The position numbers and the translations under genes are program-made. The notes beneath the pieces are model-generated. The model was not told the DNA's origin. It saw only the letters and a program-made list of their open reading frames with translations, and did not search any database. Shown in pieces: positions 21,163 to 21,171 of a stretch of DNA of 21,171 nt. Source of the DNA: an uncultured Clostridia bacterium (GTDB lineage: Bacteria; Bacillota; Clostridia; Oscillospirales; Acutalibacteraceae); NCBI GenBank assembly GCA_937907605.1, contig CALCYI010000037.1, positions 1 to 21,171 on the forward strand, written 5' to 3'. Position 1 is the first letter of the stretch; each line of letters opens with the position of its first letter.

Positions 21163-21171
21163 TGGAGCAGA

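Overview
The window looks like a chromosomal segment from an anaerobic Firmicute of class Clostridia, probably Ruminococcus/Oscillospiraceae-like. The evidence is an IspH-ribosomal protein S1 fusion, the HI0933-type flavoprotein / cmk / plsC / ispH-S1 gene string, an asparagine T-box ahead of asnS and asnA, strong AGGAGG-type ribosome binding sites, and a short two-hairpin interspersed repeat in three intergenic gaps. Assignments rest on motif reading and memory of families; no search was run.

Layout. (1) 1-1000: a TnpV-like gene running off the left edge and an unrecognised 188-residue gene, both on the minus strand. (2) 1092-7964: a minus-strand housekeeping cluster transcribed leftwards: ABC-F ATPase, FAD oxidoreductase, cytidylate kinase, acyltransferase, IspH-S1, ending in a clear terminator. 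Most junctions overlap by 1-11 nt, which suggests coupled translation. (3) 7905-12182: plus-strand genes: manA, a DUF378 membrane protein, an Asn T-box leader, asnS, asnA, then tRNA-Pro(GGG).

(4) 12135-17876: a compact (~5.7 kb), AT-richer integrated element inserted at the 3' end of tRNA-Pro. It is bounded by an 18-bp direct repeat (attL/attR) and two pairs of subterminal repeats that look like integrase arm sites. Plus-strand genes at the right end are an XRE repressor and a tyrosine integrase. A divergent minus-strand operon holds a 49-residue TTG-start protein, an excisionase-like protein, a phage-like 105-residue protein and a 154-residue putative winged-helix/replication-type protein. 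It is followed by four iteron-like palindromes. Cargo is a ribbon-helix-helix-like protein plus a Fic AMP-transferase with a C-terminal self-inhibitory motif. A divergent minus-strand transcript carries a potentially structured leader and two small genes. I see no relaxase, packaging or conjugation gene, so the element is either dependent on a helper or reduced.

(5) 17877-21171: flank containing an orphan HEPN-like protein, an unrecognised 328-residue protein, and a head-to-head junction of two N-terminally truncated genes (a GNAT acetyltransferase and an AlkZ-related protein). Base composition changes at that junction, which is either a real rearrangement or an assembly join.

The points most worth following up are the reduced tRNA-Pro element as a whole, its possible structured RNA with repeated 16-bp operator dyads, the self-inhibited Fic module, and the terminator-like hairpin that buries the ribosome binding site of the DUF378 gene.
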